Shown here: positions 1 through 8,500 of the stretch, one piece after another
Layout: every line of letters begins with the position of its first letter
Position numbering within the stretch: the first letter of the stretch is position 1
Notes under the pieces: generated by a model
Told to the model about the DNA's origin: nothing
Database searches by the model: none
The model's input: the letters and a program-made list of their open reading frames with translations, nothing else
Position numbers and translations under genes: made by a program
Source of the DNA: Amycolatopsis sp. cg9
Lineage (GTDB): Bacteria > Actinomycetota > Actinomycetes > Mycobacteriales > Pseudonocardiaceae
Reading direction: 5' to 3'
Length of the DNA: 64,000 bases
Assembly (NCBI RefSeq): GCF_041346945.1
Contig: NZ_CP166850.1
Span: 8,726,501 to 8,790,500 of the forward strand

Positions 1-292
1 GGTAGTCGTCGCCGAAGCGCAGGCCGTCGATCCGGTCGGCGACGCTGTCGCGCGCGGTCAGGAACAGCACCGGCATCGGCCAGTCTTCGCGGCGCCGCCC
101 GCTCACGTACCGCAGCGCGTCGCCCGACGGCAGCATCCGGTCGAACACCGCGCAGTCGTACGGGTTCACGAACAGCGCCTCGTCGGCGGCCGGCAGGTCG
201 GCCGCGGTGTCGACCGCGAACCCGGCGGCACGGAGGGCGGCGTCGAGCGCCACCCGCAGATTTTCGTCGTCCTCGGTCACCAGCACCCGCAC
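1..292 (-). CDS. OmpR-type response regulator, N-terminal receiver part (cut by window edge)
   Basis: The reverse strand from a GTG at 292 reads as a receiver domain. It has the acidic pocket (VTEDDEN, residues 5-11), the phosphoacceptor Asp in the FDRMLP segment and the FLTARD segment carrying the conserved Thr. The protein leaves the window just after the GDDY motif, so the output domain and any partner kinase lie to the left. The stop codon of the upstream AAA gene is 10 bp before this GTG, so the two are probably co-transcribed. The receiver closely resembles that encoded at 2755-3417, which suggests a local duplication of two-component regulators beside the secretion locus. The OmpR assignment is inferred from that similarity. 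Confidence 0.85.
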   Translation of the reverse strand, partial: MRVLVTEDDENLRVALDAALRAAGFAVDTAADLPAADEALFVNPYDCAVFDRMLPSGDALRYVSGRRREDWPMPVLFLTARDSVADRIDGLRFGDDY

Positions 293-301
293 CCCCGCAC
301 G

Positions 302-1942
302 TTAGCGTGCGGCGGCCGCCACGACGTCGCCGGCGAGCAGCTCGCGCAGTTCGCCCACGTCCGGGATCCGGCCCAGCCGCCGCAGCCGCTGCGACTGCGC
401 CTTGCGCATGCCTTCGAACAGCCGCCGCGCGTCCCGCGCGTTGCCGAAGTTCCGTTCCCCCGCGGCGCGCGTGAAGAAGTCGATCAGCACCGGGTGCGCC
501 GTCGGGTCCAGCTCGTAGTCCCCCGCCGAGACCAGCCGCCCGACGATGCCGAGCAGCTCGCCGGGCGTGTAGTCGGCGAACTCGATCGTCTTGCCGAAGC
601 GGGACGCGAGACCGGGGTTGGCCGACAGGAACTCCGCCATCTCGGCGGTGTAGCCGGCCACGATCACCGCCACGTCGTCGCGGCGGTCCTCCATCAGCTT
701 GACGAGCATGTCGATCGCTTCCTGGCCGAAGTCGCCGCCCGCCGACGCCGACCTCGACAGCATGTAGGCCTCGTCGATGAACAGCACGCCGCCGAGCGAC
801 TCCTCGACCACGACCGCGGTCTTCTCCGCGGTGTGGCCGATGTACTGGCCGACGAGGTCCCGGCGCGACACCTCGCGGAACTGGCCGCGCGGCAGCACGC
901 CCAGTGCTTTCAGCAGCTTCCCGTAGATCCGCGCGACCGTCGTCTTGCCGGTGCCGGGCGCGCCCGCGAAGACCAGGTGGTGGCCGGTCGGCCCGACCGG
1001 CAGCCCGGCCCGCCGGCGCCACTCGTTGACCTGCAGCTCGTCGACCAGCGCCCGCACTTCGGCCTTCACCCCCGGCAGGCCGACCATCGCGTCCAGCTCG
1101 GCCAGCAGGTCGTCCAGCTCCTGGCTGCCGAGGCCGCCGGGGGCCGCCGGATCGCTCGCCGCGACCACGGTCGTCGCCGCGCCCGGCGCCACCGCGATGC
1201 CCGCGGTGTTCTCCACGCGGCACCCGGACACCCGGCCCCCGCAGTCCGCGGCGAACGCGATCCCGGCGCCCCGCGCGTCGCGGACCGTGCAGCCGGACAG
1301 CTCGGGCGCGCCGTGGTGCGCCACCGCGATGCCCTCCTGGCCGGTGCGGGTGATCTCGCAGCGTTCGACGACCGGCCGGGCGTACTGGTAGACGTACAGC
1401 CCGCGCAGCCCGCACCCGGTCACCGCGCAGTTGCGGATGACCGGGTCGGCGCCCATCGCGATGATGACGCCGTCGCCGGTGACGTCCTCGACCGTGGTGT
1501 CGGCGAGCGTGCCGGAGCCGCCTTCGACGACGATGCCCTGTTCCCCGCCCGTGACGGCGCACCCGGTCACCTCGAACCCGGCGGTCCCCCGGATCCGGAG
1601 CGCCGGGCCGCGCCCGCCGGTGAAGACGCACTGCCGCACGGTGAGCGCGACGTCGTCGGCGGAGATCGCGCCCGCGTCCCCGGCGCGGACCTCGATCCCG
1701 CGCAGCGCAAGAGATCCGCCGTGGACGGCGAAGACCGGCCGGTCGGCCCCGCCGCCGTCGACGACCACCGCCGCGCCGTCCGCGGCCACCAGCGTCACGC
1801 GCCGGCCCGCCAGGTCGAACACCTCGTGGTAGGTGCCTTCGGCGACGGTGATGAGGGCGTCGTCGCCGGCGTCGGCCAGTGCGTCGCCGATCGTCGCGTA
1901 CGCGCCGGGCCGCGCCGCGACCTCCAGGGTCCGGCCGGGCAT
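302..1942 (-). CDS. EccA/CbbX-like AAA+ ATPase fused to an N-terminal right-handed beta-helix
   Basis: The protein is 546 residues from ATG 1942, and that start overlaps the stop of the upstream LuxR gene (TGATG). Residues 1 to about 275 are short repeats rich in Gly, Val, Cys and Asp (for example VIRNCAVTGCGLRGLYVY), typical of pectate-lyase-like parallel beta-helices. The rest is a CbxX/CfqX AAA+ module with Walker A GAPGTGKTT near residue 328, Walker B GVLFIDEAY near 386 and a sensor/arginine region (NPGLASRF). EccA of ESX systems carries the same AAA module behind a TPR domain. Here the beta-helix takes the TPR position, perhaps as a substrate-binding platform. A role in type VII secretion is inferred from the AAA family and the nearby ecc genes. 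Confidence 0.85.
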   Translation of the reverse strand: MPGRTLEVAARPGAYATIGDALADAGDDALITVAEGTYHEVFDLAGRRVTLVAADGAAVVVDGGGADRPVFAVHGGSLALRGIEVRAGDAGAISADDVALTVRQCVFTGGRGPALRIRGTAGFEVTGCAVTGGEQGIVVEGGSGTLADTTVEDVTGDGVIIAMGADPVIRNCAVTGCGLRGLYVYQYARPVVERCEITRTGQEGIAVAHHGAPELSGCTVRDARGAGIAFAADCGGRVSGCRVENTAGIAVAPGAATTVVAASDPAAPGGLGSQELDDLLAELDAMVGLPGVKAEVRALVDELQVNEWRRRAGLPVGPTGHHLVFAGAPGTGKTTVARIYGKLLKALGVLPRGQFREVSRRDLVGQYIGHTAEKTAVVVEESLGGVLFIDEAYMLSRSASAGGDFGQEAIDMLVKLMEDRRDDVAVIVAGYTAEMAEFLSANPGLASRFGKTIEFADYTPGELLGIVGRLVSAGDYELDPTAHPVLIDFFTRAAGERNFGNARDARRLFEGMRKAQSQRLRRLGRIPDVGELRELLAGDVVAAAAR

Positions 1943-2619
1943 CAGCCCGCCTCGGCCAGCAGCCAGCCGCGGTCGACCGCCTTGGCCCCGGCCTGGAACC
2001 GGCTGCGCGCGCCGAGCCGGTTCATGATGTCGGCGACCATCCGCCCGACCGTGCGCACCGAAATGCCCAGCTGCGCCGCCGCCGACTCGTCGGTGCTGCC
2101 GGAGCACAGCAGCACCAGCAGGTCCCGCTCGCGCGCGGTCAGCATCTCGCCGTCGTCCGGCTCGGGCAGGTCCGCCGGCCCGAGCGGCACCGCGGTCCGC
2201 CAGGCCCGCTCGAACAGCCCGGCCGTCGCGGTGACCATCCCGGGCAGCCGGAACGCCGCGACGCTGTGACCTCCGCCGCCCGGAGCCCCCGAGCCGGACC
2301 CGGTGCCCGCCCGGTCGGCGGGCAGCACGACCGACCGGTGGTCGAGCACCAGCGCCGCCATCGGGACCTCCGTGTCGGTGCGCACCCGCGCGCCGGCGAG
2401 CGCCAGCGCCCGCGCGGTGCCCGACAGCCGCGCCGAGTCGGGGAACAGCGCCCGGCAGGGCACCCCCGCCCGCAGGTTCGCGTGGGCGATCCGGCGGAAC
2501 TCGCCGACGGCGGCCGCACTAGTGTCGGCAATCATGATCAGGACCTCGCTGAACGCTGTGTCCGGCAGCGCGTCCGGTCCGGTCCCCTCGACGAGACTGA
2601 GCCCGCTTCCCTGGTTCAT
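1942..2619 (-). CDS. LuxR-type HTH transcription regulator
   Basis: The protein is 225 residues from ATG 2619, behind a GAGGGG ribosome site. The last 65 residues form a LuxR/GerE helix-turn-helix (LTARERDLLVLLCSGSTDE, then SVRTVGRMVADIMNRLGA). The first 150 residues resemble the sensor-like N-terminus of actinobacterial LuxR proteins that have neither a receiver nor a kinase domain, so the input signal is unknown. Its TGA overlaps the ATG of the beta-helix AAA gene, which implies translational coupling. It is divergent from the two-component operon at 2755 across 135 bp. It probably controls the AAA gene and perhaps neighbouring secretion genes; that target assignment is inferred from position only. 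Confidence 0.82.
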   Translation of the reverse strand: MNQGSGLSLVEGTGPDALPDTAFSEVLIMIADTSAAAVGEFRRIAHANLRAGVPCRALFPDSARLSGTARALALAGARVRTDTEVPMAALVLDHRSVVLPADRAGTGSGSGAPGGGGHSVAAFRLPGMVTATAGLFERAWRTAVPLGPADLPEPDDGEMLTARERDLLVLLCSGSTDESAAAQLGISVRTVGRMVADIMNRLGARSRFQAGAKAVDRGWLLAEAG

Positions 2620-2754
2620 CGCGCCATCCCCTCGTTCCACTCCGGCCGCCGCGGCCGGTTCCTGCCAGATCCCGCGGATCCGCTGGTCTTCGCCCGCCGA
2701 CGCGTTAACGTGCTCGAGCATGTGGCCACTCTCCCCCGGGCACCTGAGGTTTCG

Positions 2755-3417
2755 ATGACAAGCGTGCTGGTCGTCGAGGACGACGAAAACCTGCGGGTCG
2801 CGGTGGCCGCGCGGCTCGGCGCGGCGGGCCTCGACGTCGACGTGGCGGGCGATCTCGCGAGCGCCGACCAGGCCCTGCGCGCCGGGCGGCACGGCTGCGT
2901 CGTGTTCGACCGGATGCTGCCCGACGGCGACGCGATCGGGTACGTCCACGCGCGGCGCGTCGAAGGCTGGCGCACCCCGGTGCTGTTCCTGACCGCGCGC
3001 GACGCGCTCGCCGACCGGGTCGCGGGCTTCGAGCACGGCGGCGACGACTACCTCGTGAAGCCGTTCGCCGTGGCCGAGCTGACCGAGCGCGTGCTCAACC
3101 TCTGCCGCCGCGCCGGGCTCGACCGGCCGTCCGTGCTGCGGCACGACGACCTGGTGGTGGACTGCGCGCGCCGCGAGGTGCGCCGCGCCGGCGTCCTGCT
3201 CACGTTGTCGAACAAGGAGTACGCGGTGCTGGAGTACCTCCTGGTCCGCGGCGGCGACCCGGTGGAGCGGGCCGAGCTGCTGGAGCACTGCTGGGACAGC
3301 ACGACCGACCCGATGTCCAACGTGGTCGACGTGACGATCCGGCGGTTGCGCCGCAAGCTGCGGGAACCGGAGCTGATCCACGCCGTGCGCGGCCTCGGTT
3401 ACCGGCTCGGCCGGTGA
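2755..3417 (+). CDS. OmpR-family response regulator
   Basis: The protein is 220 residues: a receiver (acidic VVEDDEN, phosphoacceptor Asp in FDRMLP, switch Thr in FLTARD, Lys in DDYLVKPF) followed by a winged-helix output domain (TLSNKEYAVLEYLL, then SNVVDVTIRRLRRKLREP and GLGYRLGR). The ATG has GAGG five bases upstream. Its stop overlaps the GTG of the histidine kinase gene by four bases (GTGA), so the pair forms one operon. The bases across the start codon, 2742-2760, recur as a 19-bp perfect match in reverse orientation at 32568-32586, upstream of secretion genes. This may be the regulator's own binding site; no binding data are available here. Confidence 0.93.
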   Translation: MTSVLVVEDDENLRVAVAARLGAAGLDVDVAGDLASADQALRAGRHGCVVFDRMLPDGDAIGYVHARRVEGWRTPVLFLTARDALADRVAGFEHGGDDYLVKPFAVAELTERVLNLCRRAGLDRPSVLRHDDLVVDCARREVRRAGVLLTLSNKEYAVLEYLLVRGGDPVERAELLEHCWDSTTDPMSNVVDVTIRRLRRKLREPELIHAVRGLGYRLGR

Positions 3418-4664
3418 ACGGCTCGTCGGCCGACCGCCTGCGCCGGCTGCGCTGGGCGTTGACGGCGCTGTTCACCGCGGTCAACGCGATCGGGCTGGTC
3501 GCGTTCGCCTGGTTCATGATCAGCGAAGACGCCGACCAGGGCACCGAGCGGATCGACGCCGACCTGCTGCGCGTCACGTCGTCGGTCAGCAGGCTGGTCG
3601 GCTACGACGACGCGATCGACCTCGCACTGGTCAACACCGACGTGCTCAACGAGCAGTGCCCGCAGTTCGCGATCCTGCCCGGCGGCGCGTCCGGGTTCCA
3701 GCCGCACCTGTCCCGGCGGACGTGCGTGCCGGTGGACGCGCCGGTGCTCGACGGGCTGGCCACCGAAGCGGTGCGCGGCGGCACGGTCGTGACCGGTTAC
3801 CAGCGCGGCTCCGGTGGCGAACTGGTCCAGGTCCGGGCGGAGCCGCTGCTCAGCCGGACGGGCAAGCCCTTCGCCGCGGTGGTCGCGGTCGAGGACACCG
3901 CGGCGGTGTCGGCCGAGCACACCCGGTTCGTCCTGCTCGTGGTCGGCGGCTGCGCCCTGCTGGTCACGGCGCTCGGGTTCGCGGGCCACGTGCTGTCCGG
4001 CCGCTCGATCCGCCCGGCGGCGTCGGCGCTGCAGCAGCAGGAGGTCCTGCTCGCCGAAACCGCGCACGACCTCCGCACCCCGGTGGCGGCCCTGCGCGCG
4101 CTGGCGGAGACGGCGATGCTCGACCCGGCCCAGCGCACGGACCTGCTGCCCCGCACGGTCCGCCTGGCGGCCCGGATGGGCGGCATCATCGACGACCTCC
4201 TCGTCCGCGCCCGCCTCGCGGCCGGCGTCGAGCAGCTGAGCATCCAGCCGGTGTGGCTCGACCAGCTCGTGGCGGGCGTGGTCGAGGACACCGAACCGGA
4301 CGGCGCCCAGGTCACCGTGACGACGGCCCCGACGAAGGTGAACGCCGATCCGGCACTGGTCCAGCGCGCGGTCGGCAACCTGCTGAACAACGCGCTGCGG
4401 TACGGCCGCCAGCCGGGAGCACCGGCGATCGTGCACGTGATGGTGGCGGGCGGGACGGTGACGGTCGCCGATCACGGTCCGGGGATCGACACGACGCTGA
4501 CCGAGGACGCGTTCGACCGGTTCGCGAGCACGGGCGGGTCGTCGGGGCTGGGGCTGTCGATCGTGCGGTGGGTGGCCGAGGCGCACGGCGGGACGCTGGC
4601 GGTCTACAACGCCGACGAGGGCGGCGCGATCTTCGAGCTGCGGTTCCCGCTGAGCACGTCCTGA
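3414..4664 (+). CDS. Sensor histidine kinase, membrane bound
   Basis: The protein is 416 residues. A membrane helix spans about residues 14-36, an extracytoplasmic sensor of roughly 130 residues follows, and a second helix lies near 165-190. The dimerisation/phosphoacceptor helix carries ETAHDLRTP (His near residue 218). The ATP-binding domain has an N box (NLLNNALRYG, near 320), a G1 box (DHGPGID, near 352) and a G2 box (GSSGLGLSIV). It would autophosphorylate and pass phosphate to the response regulator encoded four bases upstream. The sensor region has Cys residues but no domain I recognise, so the stimulus is unknown. The start is the GTG that overlaps the regulator's stop. Confidence 0.92.
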   Translation: MNGSSADRLRRLRWALTALFTAVNAIGLVAFAWFMISEDADQGTERIDADLLRVTSSVSRLVGYDDAIDLALVNTDVLNEQCPQFAILPGGASGFQPHLSRRTCVPVDAPVLDGLATEAVRGGTVVTGYQRGSGGELVQVRAEPLLSRTGKPFAAVVAVEDTAAVSAEHTRFVLLVVGGCALLVTALGFAGHVLSGRSIRPAASALQQQEVLLAETAHDLRTPVAALRALAETAMLDPAQRTDLLPRTVRLAARMGGIIDDLLVRARLAAGVEQLSIQPVWLDQLVAGVVEDTEPDGAQVTVTTAPTKVNADPALVQRAVGNLLNNALRYGRQPGAPAIVHVMVAGGTVTVADHGPGIDTTLTEDAFDRFASTGGSSGLGLSIVRWVAEAHGGTLAVYNADEGGAIFELRFPLSTS

Positions 4665-4677
4665 CCGCGGCGGCCGC

Positions 4678-5538
4678 TCAGGTCGAGTGCTCGCCGGTCC
4701 AGGTGCCGGCCAGCAGGTTCGCGGGCAGGTAGTCCGACTCCACCTCGATGGTCACGCCGGCGTCGCGCGCCAGGCAGGCGACGGCCAGCGGCCCCAGCGC
4801 GACGTAGCCGAACGGGCTGGTCCGCCGGTCGTCGGCGGACCAGTACCGCCGGTGCAGTTCCAGCGCGGTGTGGAGGGAGTCGTTGAACGCGGCGTCGTCC
4901 CGCTGGGTCAGGTGGAAGAACATCTCGATCGGCGGGTAGTACCGCTGGAGGACGGCATCGGGGTCGAGCAGGCGGAGCCCGGCCGGGTCGGTGCCCGCCA
5001 TGGCCGACAGGATCCGGTCGACGAGCCCGTCACCGCGGGTCCAGTAGGTCTGCAGCGCGGCCACCCACGAGTGGACGAACTCGTCGTACTCGATCGTGGA
5101 AGCGCGCAGGAGGTCCGGCGGGATCGCGGCGAGGACGTCGATGCGGGGGCGTTCGCGGCAGATCATGGCCAGCCACAACGCATCCAGCCACACCACCGCG
5201 TTGGCGTCCATGTTCGGCCCGACCGCCGCCCGGCGCAGGGTGTCCTCGCCGTAGCGGAACTCGACCTCGCCTTCGGTCCGCCTCGCCGCGAGGAACAACG
5301 CGGTGCCGGCCTGCATCGCGTGCACCGCGGCCGCCCACGTGCCGAGCCGGTCGGCCCGCGGGTCACCGATCGTCCGGAAGCCCAGTTCCTCCATTGACCG
5401 GGACAGGGCGAGCCGCAGGCCGCGCCCTTCCGGGCTGCGCTCGATCAGCATCGGGAGCTTTTCGAGCCCCGGTCCGAGGAGCTCGAGGTCCTGTTCGGCG
5501 ACGGCCCCGTCGACCGGGTGCCGGCTCACGCTACGCAC
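4678..5538 (-). CDS. Imm49-family immunity protein
   Basis: The protein is 286 residues, starting at GTG 5538 behind GAGGAAGAG; an in-frame GTG at 5529 is an alternative. It is soluble and alpha-helical. Its VGPNMDANAVVWLDALWLAM segment, and the Tyr-rich tract later on (QRYYPPIEMFFHL), are what I associate with the Imm49 family of polymorphic-toxin immunity proteins; this is recognised from memory, without a profile search. It lies 16 bp downstream of the toxin gene in the same operon, where an immunity gene is expected. It would bind and block the C-terminal nuclease domain of that toxin in the cytoplasm. The pairing with this particular toxin is an inference from adjacency. Confidence 0.75.
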   Translation of the reverse strand: MRSVSRHPVDGAVAEQDLELLGPGLEKLPMLIERSPEGRGLRLALSRSMEELGFRTIGDPRADRLGTWAAAVHAMQAGTALFLAARRTEGEVEFRYGEDTLRRAAVGPNMDANAVVWLDALWLAMICRERPRIDVLAAIPPDLLRASTIEYDEFVHSWVAALQTYWTRGDGLVDRILSAMAGTDPAGLRLLDPDAVLQRYYPPIEMFFHLTQRDDAAFNDSLHTALELHRRYWSADDRRTSPFGYVALGPLAVACLARDAGVTIEVESDYLPANLLAGTWTGEHST

Positions 5539-5554
5539 GTTGACGGTCTCTTCC

Positions 5555-8500
5555 TCAGGGCTTGGGGGTCGTCGTCTTGATCGACAGGTCGAAGTGCTTC
5601 AGGTTGTAGCCACCGTACACCGGCTTTTTCACCGGTTTGCCGTCCGCGCCGACGACGGCTTTCCCGTCGGTGCCGACGACCGCTTCCTCGCGCACGCGCG
5701 CCCGGGCCACCGAATAGTCGACGGTCTTGAGCGCCACCGAGTCCTCCAGCTCGAGCGCGAGCGCCTTTTCCGCGGGTGTCCCGTTTCGTTTCATGGCTTC
5801 GATGATGCTCTCCACGTATTTCGGATGTCCTTGTTCGAAGTTCGTCTTGCCGTCGATGCCCTTGCGGGTGCCCAGCTCGGCGTTCGGGCTCTTCGCCTCG
5901 ACGATGACGTGCCGGGTCTCGCCGGTCGCCCGGTCGGTGACTGCGTAGATCCGGTCGAACCGGCCGGCCCCCGGCTTCTCCCCACCGCCCGGGCGGGTGT
6001 TGTCGCCGTGGACCGCCGGGTCCGGCAGCTCCTTGACGTCGTACCGCTCCGGCGGGAACCGGTCGGCCACGGCGTCGGCGGCCGCGTGCTCACCGAGCTT
6101 CTCGCCGTGGTCGGTCCGGTCCTTGTGCGCCGCCACGCGCTGTTCTTCCAGCTCATCGGTCAGGGTCCGGGCGTCGCGGTGCGCGCGGTAGTCCGATTCG
6201 ACATCCCTGGCGTGCGCGTTCGCCGCCGCCCGCTCGTCGATCAGCTGCTGCGCCCGGTCCTTTTGGGACTGCGTCGCCTTGTGCTCGAGCTCCGGCAGGT
6301 CGTTCCGGTATTCCGCGGGGACGTAGTCGTCGGACTTCGTCTCGAACCGGTCGCCCGCCGGCTTGTCCGGGTCCTCGCGGATCTTCTCGACGCGGTCGCC
6401 GTCGCGGTCGAACTCCACGGCGTTCTTCCGCTTGAATTCGCCGTTGCTGTCCGGCCCGTCGTAGTACTTGGCGCGGTAGCCGGGATCGTTGATCTTCTCC
6501 TGCATCGACGCCTTCGGCTGCCGGTTCTCGACCTCGACCCGCTCGGCGGAGATCCGGCGCCGGCCGCGCTCCACCGCGTCGTCCGGGTCGATGTCGTGCG
6601 GGTCGCCGCGGTGGGAACCGGGCGCGAAGCCGTCGTCGCCGGCGCGGTGGACCGAGCCGTCCGGGTGGTGGGTGGTCCACCCGCCGTCCGGGGGGATGCG
6701 GGGGCGCAGCCTGCCGTCGGGGCCGACCTCGAAGCCGGAAGAGAAGACGCGGCCGCGGGAGTCGGTCCAGGCGGCTTTCGTCGGGGCCAGCACTTCGGTG
6801 TCGAGTTCGCGAGCCAGGCCGCGGGCGAACGCGTTGGCCCCGGCGTCGCAGCCGATCAGGCGGATCGGCCCGCCGTCGTAGCCGGCGTTGCGGCGCAGGA
6901 CTTCCGCGAATTCCCGGGGTGTGTAGCGGTGGTCGCCGATGCGGGCGTGGCCGTCCGGGGTGACGTGGACGTCGACGGTGTAGCGCCCGTCCGGATCGGG
7001 CGCTACGCGGTGCGGGAGGTCGCCCAGGTCGGAATCGCCGGCGTGGTAGGAGCTTCCGGACGGCGTGCGTTCCGCGTGGCGGGCATTGACCTCGTCCGGG
7101 GTCGGCGGGTGATCGGGGTCGTGGGTGGTGTGGGGGTTGACCTCGTCCGGAGCCGGCGGGCGATCGGCGTGCGAGCCGGGCCCGCGGGCGGCGTGCGGGT
7201 TGACCTCGTCCGGGGTCGGCGGGCGATCGGGGTGCGAGCCGGGCTCGCGGGCGGCCTGCGGGTTGATGGCCTTCTCGATGTCGCCGGGCGGGTGTTCCCG
7301 GGGCGCCGGGCTTGCGGGCTCGGTCCGCGGTGCCGGGTGTGGTTCCGGCGTCGCACCGGCCGGGGCCGGGCGTGGCGGCGGCTCGGCCGGTGGGTCCACG
7401 CGATCGACCTTCAGCGTCTCGGGGTCGACGTGCGCCACCGCGTTCGCGCCGGGCTTCGGTGGCACTCCCGGGTCGCCGGGCTTCGGGCCCGGAATGGACT
7501 CCGGCGCGGGCTCGGCCTTCTCCTCGTGCGCCTTCGGTTTGTGGTCCTTGGGCGGGTGCAGCGGGGTCGGTTTGCTGGTGGCGAGCAGGTCGTGCCCCGC
7601 GGCCATGTCGATGCCCGTGTGCAGCACCCCGATGCCGCGGAGCACGGCGAACGCCACCTTCTGCGTCGGCGTCTTCGGCTCGGGTGACGACGCTCCCGCC
7701 CAACGCTCCTGTTCGAGGAAGTGGTCGCGGTCCAAACCGGTCGTGGCGTGGGCTTCCCGTTCCGGGGCGAGCGAACCCGTCAGGTGCGCCCGCTGGGTGT
7801 CCGGGTCCAGCTCTGCTTTCGCATCCCGCCACGGCGCGGTGTCCTTCGGCTCGGGGTTCCGGTGCCCGGCGGGCGCCTCGCCACGGCCCGCTTCCCCCGC
7901 GGCGTGCGGCCCGTGCGTTTCCCGGCCCATCGCCTCGCCGACGGACCCCGGCCGCGCGGCGGGCTCAGCGGACCGCTCCGGCGCACGCTCGGCCGCCCCG
8001 CGCTCGGTCGCCGTGTGCTCGACGGCCCGCCCCGGCACACGTTCAGAAGACACATGCTCAGAAGGCACATCCTCAGCCACCCGCCCCGGCACGCGCTCAG
8101 AAGGCACGCGCTCGGAAGGCACGTGCTCGACCGCCCGCTCCGGGTCGTGCTCCGGCCGCCGCTCGACCCGAGGCCCCTCCTCCGGCACCCGGCTCGCCGG
8201 GCGGCTCGGCACGTTCTCCGGTGGCGGGCCGCCCGGCGGATCTTCCGAAGACCGCCCCGCTTCCCGGCGGGGTGCCGGCTCCTCGAAGTGGGGCCCGCCG
8301 CGGCCGAGGCCGACCCGGGACAGCGCCCCCTCGACGCCCGGGATCTTGCGGACGACCTTGCCCGCCACCTCGGTGGCCGTGGGGATCTTCGTGATCGCCG
8401 AACCGGTCGTCTCCAGCACCCGGCCGGCCGCCGCGACCGCGCCGACGCGGCTGCCCGCCGCCGCCGCTCCGGCGCCGCGCATCGCCGCGCCCGCGCCCTT

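Noticed and set aside
494..2269. Forward frame opposite the beta-helix AAA gene
   Set aside because: Composition of an antisense shadow; the reverse frame has clear Walker motifs.
5303..7687. Forward-strand frame over the toxin C-terminus
   Set aside because: Val/Arg/Gly-rich shadow of the toxin; no motifs, and it would span the Imm49 start.
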